A stretch of 12,566 bases of DNA, taken from positions 1-12,566 of the forward strand of contig JBEAOO010000163.1 of assembly GCA_041164825.1 (NCBI GenBank), written 5' to 3'. The translations under genes and the position numbers were made by a program. This stretch comes from JBEAOO01 sp041164825 (lineage in GTDB: Bacteria > Pseudomonadota > Gammaproteobacteria > Burkholderiales > Burkholderiaceae_C). Below, one piece after another: positions 1-6,900 of this stretch (position 1 is its first letter; the number at the start of each line of letters is the position of its first letter). The notes below the pieces were generated by a model. The model ran no database searches. It had not been told where the DNA came from and worked only from the letters and a program-made list of their open reading frames with translations.

Positions 1-5
1 CGCTG

Positions 6-145
6 GCCGAGGCCGGTGCTCGGAGCGCTGTGCCGCATTCGCTTTGCTCTGTGTCCTCCGCCGGCCGCAGGCTGGCGGAAGACACGGAGCACATCGGCCC
101 GGCCCATCACCGCCCGAGCACCCATCACCGCCAAAGCACCCATCG
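6..145. repeat. Dispersed repeat copy 1 with hairpin and 18-bp tandem repeat
   Basis: Positions 6-63 closely match 4135-4190 (dispersed repeat copy 2), including TGCCGCATTCGCTTTGCTC at about 32-49, which also recurs near 10814. An imperfect inverted repeat follows: the arm at 45-62 (TGCTCTGTGTCCTCCGCC) faces the arm at 74-91 across an 11-nt loop, with one G-U pair and one mismatch. Next comes a tandem repeat of 18-bp units starting CCCATCACCGCC, at 103-120 and 121-138, with a partial third unit at 139-145. This region precedes the HAD gene and is translatable only as low-complexity His/Arg/Pro sequence, so I regard it as non-coding. It could be a REP-like element or a terminator of an unseen upstream gene; no T-run follows the stem. 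Confidence 0.65.
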
Positions 146-221
146 TCGAACGGTAAGCGCAACGCCAAAGCCCAGCACGGGGCAGAATCAACCGCGTCCA
201 CCGCCTCATCACCTGCCCGCC

Positions 222-908
222 ATGCCCACCGCCACGCCCCACCCCATCCAGGCCGTCATTTTCGACATGGACGGCCTGCTGCTCGACACCGAAGGCCTCT
301 ACACCGAGGCCACGCAGCTGATCGCGCAGCGCTATGGCAAAACCTTTGGCTGGGACATCAAGCAGCACACCATCGGCCTGGGCAAGGTGCCGCTGGTCAC
401 CTACCTGTTGCAGGCGCTCGACTTGCCGCTGGGCATGGATGAGTTCTTGACGATGCGCGAGCCGCTGCTGCGCGAGCGCTTTGTGAAGGCCGATGCCATG
501 CCCGGCGCCGAAGCCCTGGTGCGCCATCTCAAGCGGCACGGCGTGCCCATCGCCGTGGCCACCAGCTCCAGCCTCGACTACTTTGAGCTCAAGACCACGC
601 GCCACAAAGACTGGTTCGCGCTGTTTGACGCCATCGTCACACCCGATGACCCCGAGGTGGGCGCGGCCAAGCCGGCGCCCGATTTGTTCCAGGTGGCGGC
701 GCGCCGCATTGGTGCCGACCCGGCGCACACGCTGGCGTTTGAGGATTCACCCTTCGGCGTGCAGGCCGCCGTGGCTGCGGGCATGCGCGTGATCGCCGTG
801 CCCGACCCGGCCATGCCGCGTGCGCGCTACACACTGGCCAGCGGCATCTTAAGCAGCCTGACCGAACTCGACCTCGCGGCCTGGGGCCTGCCGGAGCTCA
901 CCGCATGA
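222..908 (+). CDS. HAD-superfamily phosphatase (beta-phosphoglucomutase/PUDP-like)
   Basis: 228-aa cytoplasmic hydrolase of the HAD subfamily IA type. Motif I is FDMDGLLLDT with nucleophile Asp15 and acid/base Asp17. Motif II is the Thr/Ser of VATSSS (114-117), the motif III Lys is Lys150 in AAKPAPD, and motif IV is FEDSPFGV with Glu174/Asp175 for magnesium binding. The alpha-helical cap lies at about residues 25-95. The length is normal for the family (about 220-230 aa). Substrate cannot be read from sequence; close relatives hydrolyse small phosphosugars or pseudouridine 5'-phosphate. ATG222 is chosen although the frame is open from 30, because the extra residues are repeat-derived and the fold begins at AVIFDMDG. 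No clear Shine-Dalgarno sequence precedes it. The stop overlaps the next start (ATGA), suggesting translational coupling with the esterase. Confidence 0.88.
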   Translation: MPTATPHPIQAVIFDMDGLLLDTEGLYTEATQLIAQRYGKTFGWDIKQHTIGLGKVPLVTYLLQALDLPLGMDEFLTMREPLLRERFVKADAMPGAEALVRHLKRHGVPIAVATSSSLDYFELKTTRHKDWFALFDAIVTPDDPEVGAAKPAPDLFQVAARRIGADPAHTLAFEDSPFGVQAAVAAGMRVIAVPDPAMPRARYTLASGILSSLTELDLAAWGLPELTA

Positions 909-2434
909 GCTTCAAGCTGAACCTGCCTTGGGCCGCGCTGTGGCTCACCGCCGTTTGCACCACTGCCTGCACCACCTCGCCCATGAGCCCTGCCACCCCT
1001 GATGCTGCCGATGCCCTGCGCTGGAACCCCGCGCGTTTTGAGACCCAGCAGCTGAGCGTGAACGGCCAAACAGTCACCGTGCGCGCGTTTGAAAACATCG
1101 TCTACGTGCGCCAGCCGGTGGACACCACCTACCAGGTGATGAACGTCTACGTGCCCGAGGCCTACTTCCACGGTCAGGCCGTGGGCGGCTACACGGCGCG
1201 CACCGCACCGATCTTTTTGCCCAACAACGTGGGCGGCTACATGCCTGCCAAACCAGGCACCGCCCAGCCCGCCGCCCAAGGCCCCAATGCGGGCAAGCTG
1301 AGCACCATCGCGGTGGCGCTGTCAAAAGGGTATGTGGTGGCCTCACCGGGCGCGCGCGGCCGGCCGACAAAAGACGCCAATGGCGTCTACACCGGCAAGG
1401 CGCCTGCCGCCATCGTCGACCTCAAAGCCGCGGTGCGCTGGCTGCGTTTCAATGACGCCGCCCTGCCCGGTGACGCCGAAAAAATCATCGCCAACGGCAC
1501 CAGCGCCGGTGGCGCGCTCTCGGCCCTGCTGGGCGCCAGTGGCAACCACACCGATTACGCCTCCCACCTGGCTGCGCTCGGCGCGGCCGATGCGCGCGAC
1601 GATATCTTTGCCGTGTCGGCCTACTGCCCCATCACCAACCTGGAGCACGCCGACGCGGCCTACGAGTGGCAGTTTCAGGGCGTCAACGACTACCGCAAGA
1701 TCGAGATCTCGATGCTCGACTTCAACATGCAACGCAAGGAGGTGGCGGGCACCTTGAACGCAGCGCAGATGGACGTGTCGAACGCGCTGGCGCCGGGCTT
1801 TCCGGTCTACGTCAACGGCCTGAATCTGCGCAGCGCCAGTGGACAGGCGCTGACGCTGGATGCCGCTGGCAACGGCCCGTTCAAAGACGCCGTGGCGGCG
1901 CAGCTGATGGCCTCGGCCCAGCGCGCGCTTGATGCAGGCACCGACCTCTCAGCGGCCACCTGGCTGCGCATCTCGAACGCCCAAGTCACGGGCATCGACT
2001 TCGCTGCCTACGTGCATGCCATCGGCCGCATGAAGCAGCCGCCGGCCTTTGACGACCTGGCCCTGGCCTCGGGCGAAAACCAGCTGTTTGGCACCGCCCA
2101 CATGGACACCCAACACTTCACGGCCTACTCGGCCGCGCACCACAGCGGCACGGCTGCCGGCGGCAGCAGCGCCGACCCGCAGACCGTGAGAATGATGAAC
2201 GCCATGGCCTACCTCGGCGCACCGGGCGCCCGCAACGCGCCGCACTGGCGCGTGCGCCATGGCAGCGCCGACCGCGACACGGCCCTGGCCGTGCCCTTCA
2301 TCTTGGCCACCACCTTGCAGCAACAGGGCAAGACGGTGGACTTTGCGCTGCCCTGGAACGTGCCACACAGCGGCGACTACGACCTCGATGCCTTGTTCAG
2401 CTGGATGGCCGCTGTGGCCACCCAGCCGCGCTGA
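905..2434 (+). CDS. Secreted tannase-like esterase (subtype B tannase family)
   Basis: 509-aa alpha/beta-hydrolase. The nucleophile elbow is NGTSAGG with Ser200. The probable acid is Asp456 in RHGSADRD and the probable base is His488 in VPHSGDYD. The 32-residue Asp-His spacing and the overall size equal what I recall for Lactobacillus plantarum tannase (Asp419/His451), which hydrolyses galloyl esters to gallate. The N-terminus is a hydrophobic export signal (about residues 7-21) ending in CTTAC. Cys21 could be a lipobox cysteine, but Thr at -3 is atypical, so either a lipoprotein or a periplasmic protein is possible. It may act on plant-derived phenolic esters; a feruloyl or other aromatic ester specificity is equally possible. 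It overlaps the HAD gene by 4 nt. No gallate-degradation genes are seen nearby to confirm the substrate. Confidence 0.78.
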   Translation: MSFKLNLPWAALWLTAVCTTACTTSPMSPATPDAADALRWNPARFETQQLSVNGQTVTVRAFENIVYVRQPVDTTYQVMNVYVPEAYFHGQAVGGYTARTAPIFLPNNVGGYMPAKPGTAQPAAQGPNAGKLSTIAVALSKGYVVASPGARGRPTKDANGVYTGKAPAAIVDLKAAVRWLRFNDAALPGDAEKIIANGTSAGGALSALLGASGNHTDYASHLAALGAADARDDIFAVSAYCPITNLEHADAAYEWQFQGVNDYRKIEISMLDFNMQRKEVAGTLNAAQMDVSNALAPGFPVYVNGLNLRSASGQALTLDAAGNGPFKDAVAAQLMASAQRALDAGTDLSAATWLRISNAQVTGIDFAAYVHAIGRMKQPPAFDDLALASGENQLFGTAHMDTQHFTAYSAAHHSGTAAGGSSADPQTVRMMNAMAYLGAPGARNAPHWRVRHGSADRDTALAVPFILATTLQQQGKTVDFALPWNVPHSGDYDLDALFSWMAAVATQPR

Positions 2435-2498
2435 CAGCCCGTCACCATCGCGCCCTGCCCTCGCTCGCTCCACCCTGCCCGCCCGCCACACCACGCTC

Positions 2499-3305
2499 AT
2501 GACCCGACTCGACAACGAACACCAACGCCTTTACCGCTGGGCTGCTGATGGCTGGGCTGCTGATCCTTCGGCGGATGACCGTTCGGCGGATGACGCGGGG
2601 TTGGCCGCTGGCGACGACAGCGTGCGTGCCGCCGCGCTGACGCTGTCGGCCCCAGCCGATTGGTCGCTGCTCTCGGCAGTGTGGCGCGGGGTGCAGGCTG
2701 AGCTCGGGCTGCCGGCGCCGGCGATTGCGGTGTCGGGCCTTGATGGCTACCAGCTGTGGTTTTCGTTTGCCCACCGGCTGCCCAGCGCGCAGGCGCAAGA
2801 TTTTCTCGACGCCTTGCAAGCCCGCTACCTGCCCGAGGTGGCGCCGCGCCGCATCGCGACCCTGCCGGCCGCTGAGCACCACGACATGCCGCTGCCGCCG
2901 CTGCAAACCCGCAGCGCGGCGGGCGATGAGCGCTGGTCGGCGTTTGTCGCCCCTGACCTGGCGCCCGTGTTTGCCGACACGCCCTGGCTCGACACCCTGC
3001 CCAACCCCGATGGGCAGGCCGATGTGTTGAGTCGGCTGCGCAGCATCACGCCCGACGAGTTGCTGGCCGCGCGGATCGCGCTCGGGCTTGATGCCCCGGC
3101 GCCACTGCCCGCCAGCGCTGCGGTGGCAGCGGCTGCTGCCGACCCTGCTGCCGGCAACGCGACAACGCCGTCGGCAGCGCAAACACAGACGCTGCTGTAC
3201 CCGTTGATCGGCCACGCCAACCCGCGCGCCTTTTTGCAAGCGGTCATGAACGACCCCACCGTGGCGCTGGCCCTGCGCATCGACGCCGCCAAAGCACTGC
3301 TTTGA
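2499..3305 (+). CDS. Conserved-looking hypothetical protein, possible primase-fold remnant
   Basis: 268-aa soluble protein that I do not recognise with certainty. No signal peptide or membrane segment. Residues 14-33 are a degenerate five-residue repeat (WAADG, WAADP, SADDR, SADDA) encoded by four 15-bp units. Residues 44-110 (LTLSAPADWSLL; SGLDGYQLWFSF at 79-90; LPSAQAQDFLDAL) look like a compact alpha/beta domain. The GYQLWFSF strand recalls the motif II region of archaeo-eukaryotic primases (GxHxWxFF), but the expected His is Gln and the acidic motif I is not seen, so this is only a hint. An Ala-rich linker (about 205-228) precedes a C-terminal helix pair with NPRAFLQAVMNDP. ATG2499 is chosen because upstream in-frame sequence overlaps the esterase. 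It starts 64 nt after the esterase stop and is probably co-transcribed. Confidence 0.7.
   Translation: MTRLDNEHQRLYRWAADGWAADPSADDRSADDAGLAAGDDSVRAAALTLSAPADWSLLSAVWRGVQAELGLPAPAIAVSGLDGYQLWFSFAHRLPSAQAQDFLDALQARYLPEVAPRRIATLPAAEHHDMPLPPLQTRSAAGDERWSAFVAPDLAPVFADTPWLDTLPNPDGQADVLSRLRSITPDELLAARIALGLDAPAPLPASAAVAAAAADPAAGNATTPSAAQTQTLLYPLIGHANPRAFLQAVMNDPTVALALRIDAAKALL
2536..2595 (+). repeat. Degenerate 4 x 15-bp tandem repeat inside a coding region
   Basis: Units are GCTGGGCTGCTGATG (2536-2550), the same with a terminal C (2551-2565), CTTCGGCGGATGACC (2566-2580) and GTTCGGCGGATGACG (2581-2595). The first two are nearly identical, as are the last two; the pairs agree at about 8 of 15 positions. 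The period is a multiple of three, so copy-number change would keep the frame. Confidence 0.8.
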
Positions 3306-3393
3306 GCCACGGCAACCACGCCCGCAGGCGGCCATCCGTGGCCATAAGGCTGGCTTAACAGGCGGGCTGCACAATCTCCTCAAACCAAACTTT

Positions 3394-3399
3394 GGGGAG
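3394..3399 (+). promoter_or_regulatory. Ribosome binding site deciding the cytochrome b561 start
   Basis: GGGGAG ends 4 nt before ATG3404. An in-frame TTG at 3392 overlaps this site, so ATG3404 is the better start. Confidence 0.6.
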
Positions 3400-3403
3400 C
3401 CCC

Positions 3404-3973
3404 ATGAATTCGTCAAACACCACCCACTACGACGGCGTCAGCCGCGCCTTCCACTGGCTCACGGCGGTCGCCGTGGTGGTGGCCTTCATCCTCGGCCCGG
3501 GCGGCTTTGGCCGCCAGATGCACGACGGCCTCGACCCCGCCACCCGCTGGGACATCGTGTGGCACGAGTCCCTCGGCATCACGGTGTTTGTGCTCACCGT
3601 GCTGCGCCTGATCTGGGTGCTGGTGCGCCCGGCCGCGCCGCAATTCGAGATGGCCGTGTGGATGAAGCTGGCCTCCAAGCTCGCCCACCTCGGCCTCTGG
3701 GCCCTGATGCTGTCCCTGCCCATCACCGCCATCTTGGCGCTCGGCGGCGAAGGCCACCCGCTGACGCTGCTGGGCGGCATCCGTGTCAACGAGATGCCCG
3801 TCATCGCCAACTCGCCCTTGGCTGAGCTGGCCGATTGGGGCGAGGTGCACGGCCTGCTCGGCGATGTGCTGATCTGGCTCGCCGGCCTGCACGCCGTGGC
3901 CGCGATCTACCACCACGTGAAGCTGAAAGACGGCGTGCTGCTGTCGATGCTGCCGGGCCGCCGCAGCCGCTGA
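3404..3973 (+). CDS. Cytochrome b561 (di-heme membrane cytochrome)
   Basis: 189-aa inner-membrane protein of the bacterial cytochrome b561 (CybB) family, which passes electrons between the quinone pool and other carriers and can oxidise superoxide in E. coli. Four transmembrane helices are visible at about 14-33, 55-75, 92-115 and 146-170. The probable heme b ligands are His17 (FHWL), His54 (WHESLG), His149 (EVHGLLG) and His163 (GLHAVAA). The C-terminus KLKDGVLLSMLPG matches the family signature and the length is typical. ATG3404 follows GGGGAG. The 98-nt upstream gap contains a small GGCCA/TGGCC hairpin (3330-3343), so this gene is probably a separate transcription unit from the esterase group. 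No downstream T-rich terminator is seen. Confidence 0.93.
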   Translation: MNSSNTTHYDGVSRAFHWLTAVAVVVAFILGPGGFGRQMHDGLDPATRWDIVWHESLGITVFVLTVLRLIWVLVRPAAPQFEMAVWMKLASKLAHLGLWALMLSLPITAILALGGEGHPLTLLGGIRVNEMPVIANSPLAELADWGEVHGLLGDVLIWLAGLHAVAAIYHHVKLKDGVLLSMLPGRRSR

Positions 3974-4134
3974 ACCTCGTGTCGAGATCCAGGCCGCGCA
4001 GGACCGAGGGCATCTGGTCTTGTTGGATTGAGGCAATGAGCGTCGCACACGCGTTGGCGTTCGCGTTCGCGTTCGAAGGTATCGAAAGTTCAGCAGGCAG
4101 CGACGGCCTTTCTGAGCGCTGAGGCTCACCTCAT
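3974..4134. other. Gene-free spacer between convergent genes, with a hexanucleotide repeat
   Basis: This stretch separates the cytochrome b561 stop from dispersed repeat copy 2. Positions 4051-4074 are four tandem hexamers (GCGTTG, then GCGTTC three times). Only short, poorly convincing reading frames cross it on either strand. No rho-independent terminator or RNA gene was recognised. Confidence 0.5.
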
Positions 4135-4242
4135 GCCGAGGCCGGTGCTCGGAGCGCTGTGCCGCGTTCGCTTTGCTCCGTGCCCCGCCGGCCTGCGGCT
4201 GGCTTTCCTTGACCTGCGCAAAGCGAATGCGGCCCATCGCCG
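4135..4242. repeat. Dispersed repeat copy 2 with long inverted repeat
   Basis: Positions 4135-4190 match copy 1 at 6-63 with few differences. A 16-bp arm GCCGCGTTCGCTTTGC (4161-4176) is complementary to GCAAAGCGAATGCGGC (4218-4233) with one G-U pair and a loop of about 41 nt. The right side (GCGGCCCATCGCCGC) also resembles copy 1 near 98-112. It lies between the convergent b561 and helicase genes, as expected for a REP-like element or bidirectional terminator, but there is no T-run on either side. From 4243 to 4314 nothing further is recognised. Confidence 0.7.
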
Positions 4243-4314
4243 CTCTCGCGCCAAACCTCTCGCCAAACCTCGTGGTTCGAACTCAGGAGCTCGACCACAG
4301 AAGGCTTCCCAGCC

Positions 4315-6456
4315 TCAGCACTCGGCCGCTTGTGAGGCCTTCGCCCGCGCACGCCAAAACGCCACATCAAACAACTGCTCAGCGCCGCTGCGCTCGTTGA
4401 CCAGCCAAAACTGGTGCCCATCGGGGCTCAGCCGCAGCACCTCGCCCACATGGCGCCCGGCGCTCACACGCCTACCCAGCGCGTTGCGCGGAAAGTCGGC
4501 GTGCGCGGCCAGGTCCTGCAAGGGCACGGCGGCCCGCGCATCACCGTGCAAGCGCAGGCGTTGCACGATGGGCGCGAGCCAAGGGTTGCGGGCATCGGCC
4601 GGCGACAAGAACACCAGCACCTTGGCCTGCGCACGGCTCAGCGCCACGTTCACCAGTCGCCCGGCTTCCTCGGTCTGCAAAAAGGGCTGGCTGCCGTCCA
4701 CCGGGTCCAACAACACCACCGGTGCCTCGCTGCCCTGGGCGCGGTGCACGGTGCTGACGCGCACAGCGTCGGGCACGCCACGGGCGCGCAGGCACTGGCG
4801 GATCAGCGCACGTTGGGCGCGAAAAGGGGTGAGCACGATCAGCTCGTGCGGCAGGCAATGTGGGGCATCGGTGGGGGCCGGCGCATGGCCGCGTGCGTCG
4901 CCAGGATCCACGTCGCCAGCTTCCACGTCACCCAGCGGCCCATCGCCAACCGGTGCGCCACGGCCCGGCATTTCACCGCCCAACGCTGCCGCCACCACAT
5001 CGGCCACCGCCTCGGCCGATTCGCGCCGCACCGGGCCGCGCTCGGCCGCCGACCACGCGCCGTTTGTCTTCAGCGCATGCACATGCACATGGGTGTTGGC
5101 CGCCATGCCGGGCAGCGCACGGCTGCGCGCGGCCCGCCAAGCGGGCGAGGCCTGCGCATCGGCCGCCACGCGCAGCGCGCCGTCGTAAAACAAGTCGCTG
5201 ACGAGCTCGCTGATCGGGCCGGCCATGCGCGATTGTTCGTTGAGCAGCGCCACCGACGCGCCGCTTGGCGGCTTCTCGGCAAAGGCGGAGCGGCCCAGCC
5301 AGCGGCGCGCGCCGCGGTCGCTGCTGCGCAGCACTGGCGAGAGCTGCTGCGGGTCGCCCGCAAACAAGCGCGCGCGACCCAACGGCATCAGCACCAGCGC
5401 GTGCGCCAAGCTCACTTGGCTGGCCTCGTCAAACACCAGCAGGTCAAACGGCGGGCTCTCGCCATCGGGCGCCAACTGGCGCAAGGTCTTGAGCGTGAAG
5501 GCCGCGCGCGTGGTGGTCATGCTGGCCAGACGGCAGCGCTGCAGCACCTGCAGCGAGGCGGCCCGCAGTTCCTCGCGCAGCGCGGCCACGCGGTCGGCCC
5601 AGGCCTTCAGGGCGCTGGCATCGCGCGACGATGGGCGCCCGGCCTCGGCCCGGGCCAAGCGCGCAATCAGGCCGTGGTCGCCGGTGGGAATCAAATGCTC
5701 GCGGCCGGCATAGGCCGCCGCGTCAAAGCGCGTGCCCAGGCGCTGCACGGCGCCGCGGCAGGCATCGCGGCGGCCTTTCTCCAGCGCTTTGTCGACCGCG
5801 AGGGTGGCGAGATCCACCGCTTGGTTGGTGGTGGAGAGCAACAACACGCGCGCCTCGGGCCGGCGATCCAGGTACTCGGCCAGCAGCACGCCCAACGTGG
5901 TGGTTTTGCCGGTGCCGGGCGGGCCCCACATGAAGGCGCTGCTGTGCTGCACCAGCGTCAGCGCCTGGCGCTGTGCCGGGCGCAGCCAATTGAAGGGCGC
6001 ACCGGTGAGCGTGGGCGCATCGACCACAGCCTGCGGACGCGCCAGATCGGGCAGACAGCCGAGTGCGCGCTCGGCCCAAGGCGTGTCCCACCAGGCATCG
6101 GCCACGGCGTTCAAAAAGCGGGTGGGATACAGGCGAATCAGCGCATCGGCCCCTGGCGGCGCCACGCTGGCGTTTTGCAGCACCAGTTGATCGTCTTCGG
6201 GCACCACGGCCAGCACGCTGGCGCCGCCCTTCACAGGCGCACCCCACCAGGCCGAGGCGCCGTCCAGGCTGTCGTCGAGCAGCGCCTGGGCCGAGGCCGC
6301 GCCCGGCCGCTGGCCTTCGGCATACACATACCCCGGCGCCAAAGTGACACGCCACAGCGCGCCATCGCGCTCGCTGCGCAGCACCTTGAAATCGAAGTAT
6401 TCGGGCGTGGCCGCCAGCTCGGCGTTCAGCGCCTCGCGCACCTCCGCCAGGCTCAT
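4315..6456 (-). CDS. UPF1-like superfamily 1 helicase (AAA_11/AAA_12 type)
   Basis: 713-aa P-loop helicase. The order is: N-terminal domain (1-150) of unknown role; Q motif NWLRPAQRQAL (156-166); Walker A GPPGTGKTT (178-186); Walker B VFDEASQ (341-347); motif III FAGDPQQLSPV (365-375); motif IV LNEQSRM (405-411); motif V STVHRAQGSE (568-577); motif VI VALSRAQ (604-610) with its arginine at 608. The catalytic set looks complete. A Gly/Asp/Pro-rich insert (about 498-529) splits the second RecA lobe, and a roughly 60-residue tail follows motif VI. Members of SF1B translocate 5' to 3' on DNA or RNA; the substrate here is unknown. ATG6456 is chosen over an upstream open frame because it overlaps the zinc-ribbon stop as ATGA. 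The pair is downstream of a LexA-type operator, suggesting a DNA-damage role. Confidence 0.9.
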   Translation of the reverse strand: MSLAEVREALNAELAATPEYFDFKVLRSERDGALWRVTLAPGYVYAEGQRPGAASAQALLDDSLDGASAWWGAPVKGGASVLAVVPEDDQLVLQNASVAPPGADALIRLYPTRFLNAVADAWWDTPWAERALGCLPDLARPQAVVDAPTLTGAPFNWLRPAQRQALTLVQHSSAFMWGPPGTGKTTTLGVLLAEYLDRRPEARVLLLSTTNQAVDLATLAVDKALEKGRRDACRGAVQRLGTRFDAAAYAGREHLIPTGDHGLIARLARAEAGRPSSRDASALKAWADRVAALREELRAASLQVLQRCRLASMTTTRAAFTLKTLRQLAPDGESPPFDLLVFDEASQVSLAHALVLMPLGRARLFAGDPQQLSPVLRSSDRGARRWLGRSAFAEKPPSGASVALLNEQSRMAGPISELVSDLFYDGALRVAADAQASPAWRAARSRALPGMAANTHVHVHALKTNGAWSAAERGPVRRESAEAVADVVAAALGGEMPGRGAPVGDGPLGDVEAGDVDPGDARGHAPAPTDAPHCLPHELIVLTPFRAQRALIRQCLRARGVPDAVRVSTVHRAQGSEAPVVLLDPVDGSQPFLQTEEAGRLVNVALSRAQAKVLVFLSPADARNPWLAPIVQRLRLHGDARAAVPLQDLAAHADFPRNALGRRVSAGRHVGEVLRLSPDGHQFWLVNERSGAEQLFDVAFWRARAKASQAAEC

Positions 6457-6659
6457 GCCGGCCAGGCGGGCGCGGGGGTGTAGGCGAGCGGCGCGTCGCC
6501 GGCCCGCTCGCGGCGCCACAGGCGCAAATCGTCAAACACAAGGCGGCAACCGCAACACTGGAAGCGCCCAGACGGGCTCATCACGCCCCGCCCATCGCGG
6601 GCAATGACTTGGCGGTAGCTGGTGGCGCCGCAGTGGCGGCAGGCGTTCATCGGCGTCAT
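6453..6659 (-). CDS. Small zinc-ribbon protein preceding the helicase
   Basis: 68-aa protein with two CxxC knuckles, ACRHCG (Cys7, Cys10) and QCCGC (Cys35, Cys38), 24 residues apart, which is a typical zinc-ribbon layout. The tail is basic then Pro/Ala-rich. No family name can be given. The start could be ATG6659 or ATG6650 (MNACRHCG); neither has a Shine-Dalgarno sequence. A longer frame reaches 6737 but would run through the LexA box and promoter, so it is unlikely. Its TGA overlaps the helicase ATG by 4 nt, implying coupled translation and a joint function, perhaps nucleic-acid binding that supports the helicase. Confidence 0.72.
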   Translation of the reverse strand: MTPMNACRHCGATSYRQVIARDGRGVMSPSGRFQCCGCRLVFDDLRLWRRERAGDAPLAYTPAPAWPA

Positions 6660-6665
6660 GCCGCG

Positions 6666-6694
6666 ATGATACTGTGCATTCATACAGCTTTCAG
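6666..6694 (-). promoter_or_regulatory. Predicted sigma-70 promoter of the zinc-ribbon/helicase operon
   Basis: Minus strand: -35 CTGAAA (6694-6689), 17-nt spacer, -10 TATCAT (6671-6666). The -35 matches TTGACA at 4 of 6 positions and the -10 matches TATAAT at 4 of 6. The LexA box fills the spacer. Transcription would start near 6659, at or just before the first ATG, which would make the mRNA leaderless or nearly so. Confidence 0.45.
6672..6687 (-). promoter_or_regulatory. Predicted LexA (SOS) box for the zinc-ribbon/helicase operon
   Basis: On the minus strand the site reads CTGTATGAATGCACAG followed by TA. This is CTGT-N8-ACAG, the palindromic core recognised by LexA in E. coli and many beta- and gammaproteobacteria. 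It agrees with the consensus CTGTATATATATACAGTA at 14 of 18 positions. It ends 13 bp before ATG6659 and occupies the spacer of the predicted promoter, so bound LexA would block RNA polymerase. Confidence 0.72.
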
Positions 6695-6900
6695 CCAGCA
6701 GGCCCACCTTGCCGCGCACGCCTGGCAGGTCGCGCATGGTCCGTTTGGCACGCGATCACGGGTCGGCCGTTCACCGCTGCGTCATGCCTGCCCGCCAAGC
6801 TTGCTCTGGGCTGAGACGTGTGCATCGCCACGGCTCGCTCCGCCACCCCGGCCACCAGAACGCCGGGCTGCCACACACAACCTCCCGGAGTCCCCGCATC

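Noticed and set aside
3306..3343. Inverted repeats (GCCACGG/CCGTGGC and GGCCA/TGGCC) after the hypothetical gene as a terminator
   Set aside because: The stems are short and no T-run follows, so a rho-independent terminator is not supported.
3413..4237. 274-codon minus-strand frame overlapping cytochrome b561 and the repeat
   Set aside because: It is low-complexity sequence, crosses the dispersed repeat, and lies opposite a well-supported gene.
4270..4290. GGTTCGAACTC resembling a tRNA T-arm
   Set aside because: The bases on either side do not pair as a T-stem (CGTGG against TCAGG) and no acceptor or anticodon arm is found around it.
4414..6483. 689-codon + strand frame opposite the helicase
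   Set aside because: Its His/Gln/Arg/Ala-rich translation has no domains and mirrors the high-GC helicase codons; the minus-strand frame carries all SF1 motifs.
6453..6737. Longer start at 6737 for the zinc-ribbon gene
   Set aside because: It would place the LexA box and the predicted promoter inside the coding region, and the extra 26 residues add no recognisable feature.
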